Below are positions 32,233 through 40,834 of a DNA stretch of 64,000 bases, in pieces (position 1 is the first letter of the stretch; each line of letters starts with the position of its first letter). The notes beneath the pieces are model-generated. The model worked only from the letters and a program-made list of their open reading frames with translations. It was not told the DNA's origin and made no database searches. The translations under genes were made by a program, and so were the position numbers. The stretch is from Planomicrobium soli (lineage in GTDB: Bacteria > Bacillota > Bacilli > Bacillales_A > Planococcaceae), in the NCBI RefSeq assembly GCF_003014655.1, contig NZ_PYAT01000002.1:310001-374000 (forward strand). The letters are read 5' to 3'.

Positions 32233-32499
32233 TTATTGAGCGATGTTTTGAGAAACCAAAACTTCGTCTACTTTAGCCATAAGTGCATCTTCGTCAGAAC
32301 CATCTGCAACGATTTGGATTTCTCCGCCCATTGCGATTCCAAGTGACATAACACCCATGATTGATTTCATGTTGACTTGCTTTTCTTTATACCCTAGTTT
32401 CACGTCTGCCGCGAATGGAGATACCGCTGCGACTAGTGCAGACGCTGGGCGTGCGTGAAGACCTTCAGGGCTTGTGATTTTGTAGCTTTTTTCTACCAT
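32233..32499 (-). CDS. ptsH: HPr phosphocarrier protein
   Basis: 88 aa. The phospho-acceptor His15 is in SPEGLHARPAS and the regulatory Ser46 in MKSIMGVMSLG, so it can be phosphorylated by EI and by HPr kinase, the latter making it a CcpA co-repressor. The usual partner ptsI does not follow; a terminator comes 18 nt downstream. It may be the main HPr in a split locus or a second HPr. AAGGAGAGA is the ribosome binding site. It lies between the two PTS clusters in this window. Confidence 0.9.
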   Translation of the reverse strand: MVEKSYKITSPEGLHARPASALVAAVSPFAADVKLGYKEKQVNMKSIMGVMSLGIAMGGEIQIVADGSDEDALMAKVDEVLVSQNIAQ

Positions 32500-32657
32500 G
32501 TTACATTCTCTCCTTTTGGTGGCTTCTTTCTAGTTAAACAGCCAATGTCTTTAGAATAGCATTGACCGCTTCTAAAAGTCTATTTTACAATCCTGATAAT
32601 ATTAAAAATTTGTCTGATGCGTGAACAATCCGAGTGGATTCTTAACCATTAAATCCA

Positions 32658-32687
32658 AAAGAGCTGAAGAAAATCCTTCAGCTCTTT
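32658..32687 (-). terminator. Terminator of the nag operon
   Basis: Minus-strand AAAGAGCTGAAG-gatttt-CTTCAGCTCTTT (12-bp stem) then TGGATTT, immediately after the nagR stop codon at 32692. Confidence 0.88.
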
Positions 32688-32691
32688 CCAA

Positions 32692-33426
32692 TCAACGCTG
32701 GATTTCACTGGTAAATTTATAGCGGTCGGCACGGTATGTGCTCCGTACCACTTCAAAAGGCACTCCGTTGCTTAGTTTACTCACACGCTCGATGACCAAT
32801 ACGGCAAACGGCGTTTCCACATGGAGCAATTCGGCATCTTCCCTTTTAGCCAGCGCCGCTTCCATTCGCTGGACGGCGCCGCTGATTTTCAGCTGCGCTG
32901 ACCCTTCAACGTATGAATAAAGCGATCCTATCAACACTTCTCTCCCCAGTTCAGGGAAAAGCGTTACCGGCAAATATGTCCGTTCGATCGCCATCGGGAT
33001 TTTATCCGCATATCGAATCCGCTCTACGAAGAAAATTTCGTCGCTTTCCTCAAGCTGCAATTCCTCGGCAATCACTTTATCCGGCTTTCTTTTTTCAAAC
33101 TTCAACAATTCATTGCTTGGCTCCATGCCCCGCGACAACATGTCTTCTGTAAAACTGGTCATGCCGCTTAGAGGCTGTTCGACTTTCGCCGCAGCCACAA
33201 ATGTGCCGCGCCCTTTTTCCCGATACAGCAAGCCTTCGTTCACCAGATTCGTAACTGATTGGCGAACGGTCATCCGGCTGACGCCGAACGTTTCTGTCAG
33301 TTCCCGTTCAGACGGAATAGCTGTACCAGGAAGAAATTCGCCTTCTGAAATCCGGCTTTTCAGCTGTTCTTCAATTTGCGCATAAATTGGAATTGGCGAC
33401 TGTTTATCTACCACCTCAATCACCAT
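32692..33426 (-). CDS. nagR: GntR/HutC-family repressor of GlcNAc genes (NagR/YvoA-like)
   Basis: 244 aa. Winged helix about residues 10-75 (GTAIPSERELTETFGVSRMT, then VRQSVTNLV), UTRA ligand domain about 90-240. Same plan as B. subtilis NagR, which binds glucosamine-6-P or GlcNAc-6-P and represses nagP and nagAB. Here its ATG overlaps the nagB stop by 7 nt (ATGGTGA), so it is the last gene of a nagP-nagA-nagB-nagR unit. A candidate operator lies before nagP. Confidence 0.9.
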   Translation of the reverse strand: MVIEVVDKQSPIPIYAQIEEQLKSRISEGEFLPGTAIPSERELTETFGVSRMTVRQSVTNLVNEGLLYREKGRGTFVAAAKVEQPLSGMTSFTEDMLSRGMEPSNELLKFEKRKPDKVIAEELQLEESDEIFFVERIRYADKIPMAIERTYLPVTLFPELGREVLIGSLYSYVEGSAQLKISGAVQRMEAALAKREDAELLHVETPFAVLVIERVSKLSNGVPFEVVRSTYRADRYKFTSEIQR

Positions 33427-34160
33427 CCTTTTATATCCACTAGTCCGTAAGCTTCCCGGTCCACCATAAGCGTAACGTTGTCATGGTTCCACAAAAACGA
33501 AGCCGGGAATTCTTTTGTCACTTTTTTCTCAAGCAACGTTTTCACCGCTTCCGCTTTGTTTTTGCCGGAAGCCAATAGAAGAATTTCCTTGCTTTTCAAG
33601 ATGGAACGAATGCCCATCGTGATGGCATGGGTCGGCACTTCATCAATGGAGCCGAAAAAGCGCGCATTGTCTTCACGGGTAGAATCCGCCAATTGAACAC
33701 AATGCGTTTCTTCATCTTCTGCAGTTCCCGGTTCATTAAAACCGATATGGCCGTTTGTGCCAAGCCCAAGTATTTGCAAGTCAATCGGTCCGATTGAATC
33801 AATCAACCGCTCATAACGAAGGCATTCCTCTTCCACCGAACCGGGCTTGCCGTTCGGCAAATGCCGGTTTGCTTCCGGAAGATCGATGTGCTTGAATAAA
33901 TGTTCTTCCATAAATGTATGGTAGCTTCTTGGATGCGCCGGGTCCAGCCCTAAATATTCATCCAAGTTGATCGTTTGAACATACCGGTAAGACATGCCGC
34001 GTTTTTTGACGCCTTCGCTCATTTTCTGGTAAAGGCCGATTGGCGTCGAACCTGTCGCCAACCCTAAAACCGAAGCTTTTTTTTCTGCCAGCTGCTCCTC
34101 GACCCGCTTTGCTGCTTCTTTGCTCAAGGTGTCAAAGTTTTCATATACGTGGACGTTCAT
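33420..34160 (-). CDS. nagB: Glucosamine-6-phosphate deaminase
   Basis: 246 aa. Signature LGLATGSTPIGLYQ (about 33-46), NLDEYLGLDPAHPRSYHTFM (about 65-84) and GLGTNGHIGFNEPG (about 129-142) with the catalytic Asp/His/Glu set. It converts glucosamine-6-P to fructose-6-P and ammonia. The allosteric GlcNAc-6-P site of the hexameric enterobacterial enzyme is not evident; the short Firmicute form is usual. ATGA overlap with nagA gives coupled translation. Confidence 0.93.
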   Translation of the reverse strand: MNVHVYENFDTLSKEAAKRVEEQLAEKKASVLGLATGSTPIGLYQKMSEGVKKRGMSYRYVQTINLDEYLGLDPAHPRSYHTFMEEHLFKHIDLPEANRHLPNGKPGSVEEECLRYERLIDSIGPIDLQILGLGTNGHIGFNEPGTAEDEETHCVQLADSTREDNARFFGSIDEVPTHAITMGIRSILKSKEILLLASGKNKAEAVKTLLEKKVTKEFPASFLWNHDNVTLMVDREAYGLVDIKGW

Positions 34161-35326
34161 GACAACTCCTCCTTCGAATATGCGATGGTTCCTCTGCAGA
34201 TGGTCAGTTGCACATTGAACTGTTCGTCGAGAATGGTGATATCCGCGTCTTTTCCTTTTTCAATGCTGCCTTTTTGCTCGAGCCTAAGTTCTTTCGCCGC
34301 ATTAGCCGATGTCATTGCCACAAGTTCCGAAAGCGTGCAGCCGGTAAGTTCAGCCACATTCTTCACCGCTTCGTCCATCGTTAATATGCTGCCAGCCAGC
34401 GTCCCGTCCGAAAGCCGCGCGTCCTTTTCCGTGACCCGGACTTCCTGCCCCCCCAGGTCATACATACCCGGTTCAAGTCCTTTTGCCCGCATGGCGTCGG
34501 TGATAAGCATCATTCGGCCTGCTCCTTTTTGGCGGAAAGCGAGTTCCACTGATTTAGGATGGCTGTGAATGAAATCAGCGATCAGTTCCACTGTCAGTGC
34601 ATTTTCCAACAAAGACGCGCCGACCACGCCTGGATTCCGGTGGTGGAGCGGGCTCATCTGGTTGTATAGATGCGTGACATGGCTCGCTCCCTTTTGCACC
34701 GCTTCCTGAACATTTTCAAATGTTGCGTCGGTATGTCCGATTGACGGAACAACTCCGCTTTTGGCTATAGCTTCGATAAAGTCCAGCCCGTTTTCCACTT
34801 CAGGGGCAACCGTCACCAGTTTGATGCGGTCGCCGCTTTTTTTCTGCCAACGGCTAAATTGCTCGATTGACGGCTCCGTTATGTGTTCAAGCGGCTGAGC
34901 GCCTGCCCTTTTTGTTGAGATGAACGGCCCTTCCAAATGAACGCCAAGCATTTCCGCCTGTCCTTCACTTGCTGCGAACCGGCTGGCATTTTGCAGCGCT
35001 TTGCTGATCGCGCTTTCTGACTGCGTCATGGTTGTCGCCAAAAAGCTTGTCGTCCCCTCTTTTGGCAAAGCTGCTGCTATTCCAGCCAGTGCTTCTTGAG
35101 TTGCGTCCATCGCATCAAAACCTGCCGCACCGTGGATATGCACATCAATGAACCCTGGAAGTGCGTTCCAATTTTTATTCGCGGCGTCAATATGAATGTC
35201 GGCATTTCGGTCAATTCTTGCCGCCACTTCAATAATCTTGCCATTTTCTATAAAAATATCACCAGTGAACGTGCCACTTGCAGCATCAACAATCGTTATC
35301 GCAGAAATTAAAATAGTGTTAGCCAC
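34157..35326 (-). CDS. nagA: N-acetylglucosamine-6-phosphate deacetylase
   Basis: 389 aa amidohydrolase. HIHGAAGFDAMDAT (about 62-75), GVHLEGPFIS (about 128; metal-binding Glu), GHTDATFENVQEA (about 196; His), HVTHLYNQMSPLHHR (about 215-229) and catalytic Asp in LITDAMRAKG (about 274). Removes acetate from GlcNAc-6-P in the cytoplasm. Situated between nagP and nagB; a 60-nt gap to nagP contains a hairpin. Confidence 0.94.
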   Translation of the reverse strand: MANTILISAITIVDAASGTFTGDIFIENGKIIEVAARIDRNADIHIDAANKNWNALPGFIDVHIHGAAGFDAMDATQEALAGIAAALPKEGTTSFLATTMTQSESAISKALQNASRFAASEGQAEMLGVHLEGPFISTKRAGAQPLEHITEPSIEQFSRWQKKSGDRIKLVTVAPEVENGLDFIEAIAKSGVVPSIGHTDATFENVQEAVQKGASHVTHLYNQMSPLHHRNPGVVGASLLENALTVELIADFIHSHPKSVELAFRQKGAGRMMLITDAMRAKGLEPGMYDLGGQEVRVTEKDARLSDGTLAGSILTMDEAVKNVAELTGCTLSELVAMTSANAAKELRLEQKGSIEKGKDADITILDEQFNVQLTICRGTIAYSKEELS

Positions 35327-35344
35327 GTTAGCCTCTCCTTTGGA

Positions 35345-35377
35345 AAACCAGGAAAATCACAAAGGATCTCCTGGTTT
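35345..35377 (-). other. Intercistronic hairpin between nagP and nagA
   Basis: AAACCAGGA/TCCTGGTTT arms with a 15-nt loop, 9 nt after the nagP stop; the minus strand continues TCC, not a U-tract. More likely an mRNA-processing or partial attenuation element than a full terminator. Confidence 0.5.
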
Positions 35378-35385
35378 GTTTGTTG

Positions 35386-37341
35386 TTATTGAACCTTGAT
35401 GATAGAGGTTGTGCCTTGGCGTTGATTGCCGGTTTTTAGAACATCAAGTTTTTGATCGGTCAAGTTAGTGAAAACAATCGGCGTTACGGTTGAAGGCGCA
35501 TTTGCCCCGACAAAGTCCATATCAACTTTCAACAACGCATCACCACGCTCTACCAGCTGACCGTCTTCAACAAGCAAGTCGAATCCTTGGCCTTTTAAAT
35601 TCACCGTATCCAAACCGAAATGGATCAGCACTTCAACGCCCGTATCCGTTACAAGTCCGATAGCATGCTTTGTCGGGAAGATGCTGACGATTTTCCCGTC
35701 AACCGGCGAATGGATCGTATTTCCTGATGGAACAATCGCAAACCCTGGACCCATCATGCCTTGGGCAAACACTTCATCCGGCACTTCAGAAAGCGGAATG
35801 ATTTTCCCGTCGACCGGCATCACAAAATCCTCCGGCAAGATTTCTTTTTTCATCGGCAGTTCTTCTTTCGGAGCTGTTGCGTTAGAGTTGAAATCGATGT
35901 TCTGATCTAACGGTGGATTCCCGCTCGCAATTCTATTTTTCATGGCATCTGCCAAAAATTCAACTGCTGTTCCGATAACAACTTGAACATTCGTTTTGTT
36001 TATTTTCATCAAACCGCGAGCACCCGAGCGCTTCAATGCTTTTTCGTCTACCCGGTCCGCATCTTTCACCCTTAAGCGAAGGCGGGTTGTGCAGTAATCG
36101 ACCGCTACGATATTATCGGTGCCGCCAAGCGCCGCAATCGTCTGGTAGGCTCTTGCATCTGTTTCATCTGTTCCGCTTGTTCCGTGCTCTGTGCTGTCTC
36201 CTTCTACCATATCTTCGTCTTCATCTTCGCGCCCTGGCGTCTTTAAATCCAGTTTGACGATCAGGAGATAGAAAATGGCAAAGTAGATGGCGCCGGTAAA
36301 GAGGCCCATCACCAGAAGCATCAGCGGATTTTCCGCAAGGCCGAAATTCAGCACATAGTCAATGGCACCGGCTGAGAATCCGAAACCATGGCGGATGTCA
36401 AAGGCAAACGCCACCATCATGGCAACTCCCGTAAGCAAAGCATGGACTACATATAAAACTGGGGACAAGAACATGAACGAGAATTCGATTGGTTCAGTGA
36501 TTCCGGTTAGGAAAGACGTAAAAGCAATACTGACAAGCATTCCGCCGACAGCCGCTTTGCGCTCTTTTTTTGCTGCCATGTACATTGCAAGACAGGCTGC
36601 CGGAAGGCCGAACATCATAATCGGGAAGAAGCCCGAAAGGAATGGCCCCGCTGTCGGATCGCCTTTTAGGAAACGGTTGATTTCTCCGCGCACGACTTCG
36701 CCGCCCGCATCGGTAAATGTTCCAAAATCAAACCAGACGATGGTGTTGATCACATGGTGCAAGCCCGTCGGCAAAAGCAAACGGTTTAAAAAGCCATAAG
36801 CACCGACACCAAACATGCCGGCGTTTAAGATCCAGTCACCTGCTGCGTCAATGCCTTGTTGGATGGGCGGCCACGCATACCCCAAAAGGCCGGCTAAGAC
36901 GGTCATAGTTGCTGCTGTGATAATGGGGACAAACCGCCTTCCTCCAAAAAACGCCAGCCAGGCGGGAAATTTCACGTTATAGAATTTGTTGTAAAGCAAT
37001 CCGCCGACAATCCCCGAAAGAATTCCGGCAAATACCCCCATATTGATCGATTCGTTGATCGTCGCGATGGCCGCAGTCAAAACTAGATAAGCGATCGCGC
37101 CAGCAAGCGCTGCTCCACCGTTGCTGTCATGGGCAAGGCCGAATGCGATGCCGATGGCAAAAATGATTGCGAGGTTGTCGATGATTCCAGCTCCGGCTGC
37201 AGATAAAAACGGGATACCAAGCAAATCATCCTGGCCAAACCGTAAAAGCAAGGCCGCCGCAGGAAGAGTAGCAATCGGAAACATCAATGATTTTCCTATT
37301 CGTTGCAAAAAGTTGAACAAAGGACTTCCACTCCTTTTCAT
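35386..37341 (-). CDS. nagP: PTS N-acetylglucosamine transporter, fused IICBA
   Basis: 651 aa. IIC about 1-370 (ten membrane segments; LLPTGLHHVINTIVWF about 189-204 and GITEPIEFSFMF about 280 are Glc-superfamily sugar-site blocks), an acidic linker with a D/E run near 372, IIB about 395-480 with phospho-Cys417 in VDYCTTRLRLRV, and IIA about 505-651 with phospho-His574 in VLIHFGLDTVNL. B. subtilis NagP is IICB and borrows a IIA; here IIA is fused, as in NagE. Imports GlcNAc as GlcNAc-6-P for NagA. First gene of the nag operon. Confidence 0.93.
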   Translation of the reverse strand: MKRSGSPLFNFLQRIGKSLMFPIATLPAAALLLRFGQDDLLGIPFLSAAGAGIIDNLAIIFAIGIAFGLAHDSNGGAALAGAIAYLVLTAAIATINESINMGVFAGILSGIVGGLLYNKFYNVKFPAWLAFFGGRRFVPIITAATMTVLAGLLGYAWPPIQQGIDAAGDWILNAGMFGVGAYGFLNRLLLPTGLHHVINTIVWFDFGTFTDAGGEVVRGEINRFLKGDPTAGPFLSGFFPIMMFGLPAACLAMYMAAKKERKAAVGGMLVSIAFTSFLTGITEPIEFSFMFLSPVLYVVHALLTGVAMMVAFAFDIRHGFGFSAGAIDYVLNFGLAENPLMLLVMGLFTGAIYFAIFYLLIVKLDLKTPGREDEDEDMVEGDSTEHGTSGTDETDARAYQTIAALGGTDNIVAVDYCTTRLRLRVKDADRVDEKALKRSGARGLMKINKTNVQVVIGTAVEFLADAMKNRIASGNPPLDQNIDFNSNATAPKEELPMKKEILPEDFVMPVDGKIIPLSEVPDEVFAQGMMGPGFAIVPSGNTIHSPVDGKIVSIFPTKHAIGLVTDTGVEVLIHFGLDTVNLKGQGFDLLVEDGQLVERGDALLKVDMDFVGANAPSTVTPIVFTNLTDQKLDVLKTGNQRQGTTSIIKVQ

Positions 37342-37375
37342 ATATTTAAGTTCACTATAACTAAGACCTGTATAG

Positions 37376-37389
37376 TTGTCTATACCAAT
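37376..37389. promoter_or_regulatory. Candidate NagR operator (dre-like)
   Basis: Minus strand ATTGGTATAGACAA, one mismatch from the TGGTATAGACCA-type dre consensus known for NagR, about 35-50 nt upstream of the nagP start. A partially symmetrical half (CTATACAGGTC) follows. Confidence 0.6.
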
Positions 37390-37401
37390 TTAACGTTTTT
37401 T

Positions 37402-37415
37402 TGAAAACCCTTACA
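37402..37415. promoter_or_regulatory. Candidate cre site upstream of nagP
   Basis: TGAAAACCCTTACA fits the cre consensus TGWAANCGNTNWCA at 13 of 14 positions (C for G at position 8). It lies next to the NagR-type site, consistent with CcpA/HPr-Ser-P control. Confidence 0.5.
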
Positions 37416-37455
37416 CTTGTTATCAAAAGTCTTTCCTATGTCCTTCTTAAATAAA

Positions 37456-37483
37456 AAAAGCTGAACAGCAAAGTTCAGCTTTT
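37456..37483 (-). terminator. Terminator of the nagZ-like gene
   Basis: Minus-strand AAAAGCTGAAC-tttgct-GTTCAGCTTTT (11-bp stem) followed by TTTATTT. It separates nagZ from the nag operon promoter. Confidence 0.9.
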
Positions 37484-37517
37484 CTCCATACCAAACTATT
37501 CTTTTAACAACTCTTTT

Positions 37518-39110
37518 TCAGGTTTCGGATGATCGAATGGGCTGGATTAGCGTTACCGGAAGCTTTCCTTTGATTTCCGTTTTTCCCGCCAGCACTCTAG
37601 CTACTACATCTAAAGCAATCGGCGTAAATTCATACGTGCAAATCCGGCGGTTTGCTTCTGGAAATAAAGCCGCGTCGTAAGGTGCACGAGTGACAACAAC
37701 GTCTACGGGTTTGCCGCTGTCCATCAAGTAGGCGACAAGTTTTTGCTGCTTTGGAACTTTGAAAGCATTCGATGTGAGCACTACGATGTGATCAGCGGTT
37801 TTTGCTTTATCTGCAAGGGCAGCTTCCGCTTCTTCATAACGCGATAAATCAACTTCAAAAGCTTGAACGTCCCCATGAATCCTTTTTAGTTTTTCTGCTA
37901 ATGCAGAATTGGCAATATGTAAATCTTCAACTATGGCAGAATACTCGTCTGATGGATAAACCATAAGAACCTTATCCTCTGCTTGAATAGGCTTACCGTT
38001 TTCTCCGACTAATGTGATGCCATCCTGATAGATTGGTTTCATTTCTTCATAATGTGCTTGTGATCCAATAAAAGCTTCTATTCCATAGCTCTCTTCGATA
38101 TTATCCCCAGACGCATTGCCGGAAATCATGCTTTCGATCCGCCCAGTCGATTGATCAATTTGCTGTTCTGGAATGTTGCCTTTTTCTACAGCATCTACTA
38201 ATGCAAGGATAGCTTGTTCCTGTACGGCGTGACTATGCGATACCAATACTAAATCGACTCCAGCTTCCACCGCTTTCACACAGCCCTTTACCGTTCCAAT
38301 ACCGTTTATAATGGCATCCATCTCCATGCAATCTGTAACAATGACGCCATCAAATTCCAGCTCCTCCCGAAGCAGCCCCGTAATCACCGAGCGTGATAAT
38401 GTAGCTGGCAGATTCGGTTCTTTTTCCAGTGCCGGAAAATAGACATGGGCGGTCATGACCGCATCTGCTCCAGCGGCGGCACCTGCCTTGAATGGCACAA
38501 GCTCCACTTCATGAAGCCTTTTTAAATCATGGGCGATGACTGGCAGATCACGATGGGAATCCACCGCGGTATCGCCATGTCCCGGAAAATGTTTCAGTGT
38601 CGACATAACGCCCGCTTTTTTCATTCCCCACATGAACTGTTTGGCCATTTCTGCGACGCTTTCAGCTTCTTCCCCAAAAGAGCGGACTCCGATAACTGGA
38701 TTTTCGGGATTGTTGTTGATATCAGCAACAGGTGCCAGGTTCCAATTGATTCCCAATGCTTTGAGTTCTTTCCCTGTTAAGGCGCCTGCCTGGTAAGCAT
38801 GCATTGGATTCTGGGTCGCGCCGAGCAGCATTGCACCGGGAATGGCTGTGGTTCCTTCACTGATTCTGCGTACGGTGCCGTTTTCCTGGTCAATACAAAT
38901 GAGCAGCGGCGTCTTATAACCGGCTGCTTTCGCTTCCTTCTGCAGATTTCTGGTAAGTGCTAAAATTTCTGAAGTGGTTCCGATATTGCGGACAAACAAT
39001 ATGATGCCAGCAATATGATAAGTATGAATCAGGTGTTTAATTTCCTTGGATACAACCTTGCCATGGAACCCGGCAATAAATAAACGACCAACTTTCTTTT
39101 TTAGCGTCAT
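37518..39110 (-). CDS. nagZ: GH3 beta-N-acetylhexosaminidase (NagZ-like)
   Basis: 530 aa, two-domain GH3. The NagZ-specific loop KHFPGHGDTAVDSH (about 178-191) supplies the His-Asp acid/base dyad; the nucleophile Asp is in IVTDCMEMDAI (about 257), and CIDQENGTVRR (about 75) is at the substrate-binding site. A C-terminal alpha/beta domain (about 340-530) is present as in B. subtilis NagZ. No signal peptide, whereas the B. subtilis enzyme is exported, so it is probably cytoplasmic. It releases GlcNAc from muropeptide or chitobiose-type substrates, feeding the adjacent nag genes. ATG 39108-39110 sits 7 nt after AGGAGG. Confidence 0.88.
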   Translation of the reverse strand: MTLKKKVGRLFIAGFHGKVVSKEIKHLIHTYHIAGIILFVRNIGTTSEILALTRNLQKEAKAAGYKTPLLICIDQENGTVRRISEGTTAIPGAMLLGATQNPMHAYQAGALTGKELKALGINWNLAPVADINNNPENPVIGVRSFGEEAESVAEMAKQFMWGMKKAGVMSTLKHFPGHGDTAVDSHRDLPVIAHDLKRLHEVELVPFKAGAAAGADAVMTAHVYFPALEKEPNLPATLSRSVITGLLREELEFDGVIVTDCMEMDAIINGIGTVKGCVKAVEAGVDLVLVSHSHAVQEQAILALVDAVEKGNIPEQQIDQSTGRIESMISGNASGDNIEESYGIEAFIGSQAHYEEMKPIYQDGITLVGENGKPIQAEDKVLMVYPSDEYSAIVEDLHIANSALAEKLKRIHGDVQAFEVDLSRYEEAEAALADKAKTADHIVVLTSNAFKVPKQQKLVAYLMDSGKPVDVVVTRAPYDAALFPEANRRICTYEFTPIALDVVARVLAGKTEIKGKLPVTLIQPIRSSET

Positions 39111-39298
39111 CTTCATCCTCCTCAGATCTTCTAGCAAATTAGCCAGAATGGAATTGTCCAAGCGCAAACGCAGTCCGATCACCCAGCTGCCTTAGTGCCC
39201 TCCTACTTTTTTATTTGTTAAACCTATTATAAGTTGTTCCACCATTTCTTCAACTCCACTTTAATGATCCTGCTGGTATGTCTATAGCTTTCTCTAAA

Positions 39299-39335
39299 AA
39301 AGGCGGAAAAAGCAATCGCTGCTTTTTCCGCCTTT
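39299..39335 (-). terminator. Terminator of the RtcB gene
   Basis: 16-bp perfect stem AAAGGCGGAAAAAGCA and complement, 5-nt loop, 6 nt beyond the RtcB stop. A-rich and T-rich flanks make it potentially bidirectional. Confidence 0.9.
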
Positions 39336-39341
39336 CTTCAT

Positions 39342-40550
39342 TTAATCTTTATACGGATCCAACTCGTTGGCACCAGCCATACAGACGCCAATCGGCTTCA
39401 ATACATGCAGCACCTCGATCGTTTCTTTATGGGCATCAAGCACTGTCTGAAGCTTCCGGTAAACGAACGGACTTTCGTCGGTGCCCGCTCCTCGCAGTTC
39501 GACGCCGTACGATTTGACGGCCCGGTACATTTGCTTTTCGGTGATTTGGCCGCCTGAACGCTGGCGGGTTTTCCAGTTCATCTTGCCGGCTGCCTGGGTA
39601 CGGCTCATGATGCGGCCGGCCCCGTGCACGGTGCTGCTAAATGCGTTGGTCGTTGCTTCGGTGTCTTTTCCTTGGACAATAACGGAAATATCGCCCATGC
39701 TGCCGCCAATGAAGCCGAGCTGGCCAGCTGCTGATGGTGTCGCCCCTTTTCTGACAACAATGGTGTCTTCGCCGAAATGATTTTCTTTCCAGGCGAAATT
39801 GTGGTGGTTGTGGACTGAGAATACAGGCTCAGCGCCTAAAATCGACAGCACTTGGTCAGCCACGTAATCCCGGCCAGCGTATGCATAGCGGCCGGCCAGC
39901 GTCATCGCACGGTAATACATGTCGCCGACTTCCGAATCCAAATCGAGCAAGGTCGGCGCTTGTTCCATGCTTTCGCCCGGAGCTTTGCCGGAAAACTCGC
40001 GGCCGTTCGCCAAGTTCAAAAATCCGCTGGCTGTTTTATGGCCGAAGCCCCGGCTGCCGAAGTGATTCGCCACCCAGACTTCCTGCGTATCTTCGTCGAT
40101 GAGCAGGTCGACATAGTGGTTGCCAGAACCGACTGTCCCAAGTTGCTCGATCGCCAGCTTTTTCAATTTGTCATGCTCTTGTTGGCCGATCTGTTGGTAA
40201 ACGTTCCAATCGGGATCGTCAAACAACTCGTGGTCGACCCGTTCCTTGTTTTTGCGGCCAATGCCAAAGGAAATTTTTGCGTTGATGGCATCCATGATCT
40301 GCGGCAAATCCTTTTTAACGTCAGTGTATTTCAGGTTTGTTTTCACGGCTTTGTTGCCGCAAGCGATATCGTAGCCGACACCAGACGGCGAAATCTGGCG
40401 GTCGTAAACCACTACGCCTCCCACCGGCTGGCTATAGCCGTAATGGCCGTCCGCACACAGCACCCCTCCCAACACTTGGCCGGTATTTAAGCAGTTCTGG
40501 AATTGCCGCAATGTTTGTTCTTCGTGTTCACCAAAAATGGTCGTTTTCAT
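39342..40550 (-). CDS. rtcB: RtcB-family RNA ligase
   Basis: 402 aa. Mn/GMP-site residues seen: LCADGHYGYSQPVGG (about 30-44), VGYDIACGNKAVKTN (Asp/Cys, about 57-71), GTVGSGNHYVDLL, ANHFGSRGFGHK, VHNHHNFAW and the probable guanylated His in STVHGAGRIMSR (about 310). RtcB joins 2',3'-cyclic phosphate RNA ends to 5'-OH ends with GTP. The Firmicute type is shorter than E. coli RtcB's group, and neither RtcA, RtcR nor archease is adjacent, so its role (RNA repair, tRNA) is open. ATG at 40550 with GGGAGGA upstream; an upstream in-frame start is not supported. Confidence 0.88.
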   Translation of the reverse strand: MKTTIFGEHEEQTLRQFQNCLNTGQVLGGVLCADGHYGYSQPVGGVVVYDRQISPSGVGYDIACGNKAVKTNLKYTDVKKDLPQIMDAINAKISFGIGRKNKERVDHELFDDPDWNVYQQIGQQEHDKLKKLAIEQLGTVGSGNHYVDLLIDEDTQEVWVANHFGSRGFGHKTASGFLNLANGREFSGKAPGESMEQAPTLLDLDSEVGDMYYRAMTLAGRYAYAGRDYVADQVLSILGAEPVFSVHNHHNFAWKENHFGEDTIVVRKGATPSAAGQLGFIGGSMGDISVIVQGKDTEATTNAFSSTVHGAGRIMSRTQAAGKMNWKTRQRSGGQITEKQMYRAVKSYGVELRGAGTDESPFVYRKLQTVLDAHKETIEVLHVLKPIGVCMAGANELDPYKD

Positions 40551-40779
40551 CCTGTTCCTCCCAACAATTCTTACGAAACGTCTTTTACTATTCTTACGAT
40601 TACCCTCGGAATGAGCATGGTAATCTCCCGTAAAATAACCCATGCTTCAATAATGACTTCCGGTATCCACGACCGGTCTTTCTTCTTTCGCCCTATTTCC
40701 ATGTAAATCCCTCCGTTTCTTCTTCACTTGTTATTCCTTACGAAACTTTCCGCTAAAAGTTTCAACTGCCGGCAAAAAT

Positions 40780-40827
40780 AAAAAGAGTTCAGCCCCTGGC
40801 TCGAAAGCCAGGGGCCGAACTCTTTTT
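40780..40827 (-). terminator. Terminator of the aldehyde dehydrogenase gene
   Basis: AAAAAGAGTTC/GAACTCTTTTT outer stem and GCCCCTGGCT-cgaa-AGCCAGGGGC inner stem, among the strongest hairpins in the window. Poly-T on both strands. Confidence 0.95.
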
Positions 40828-40834
40828 TCCTTCC

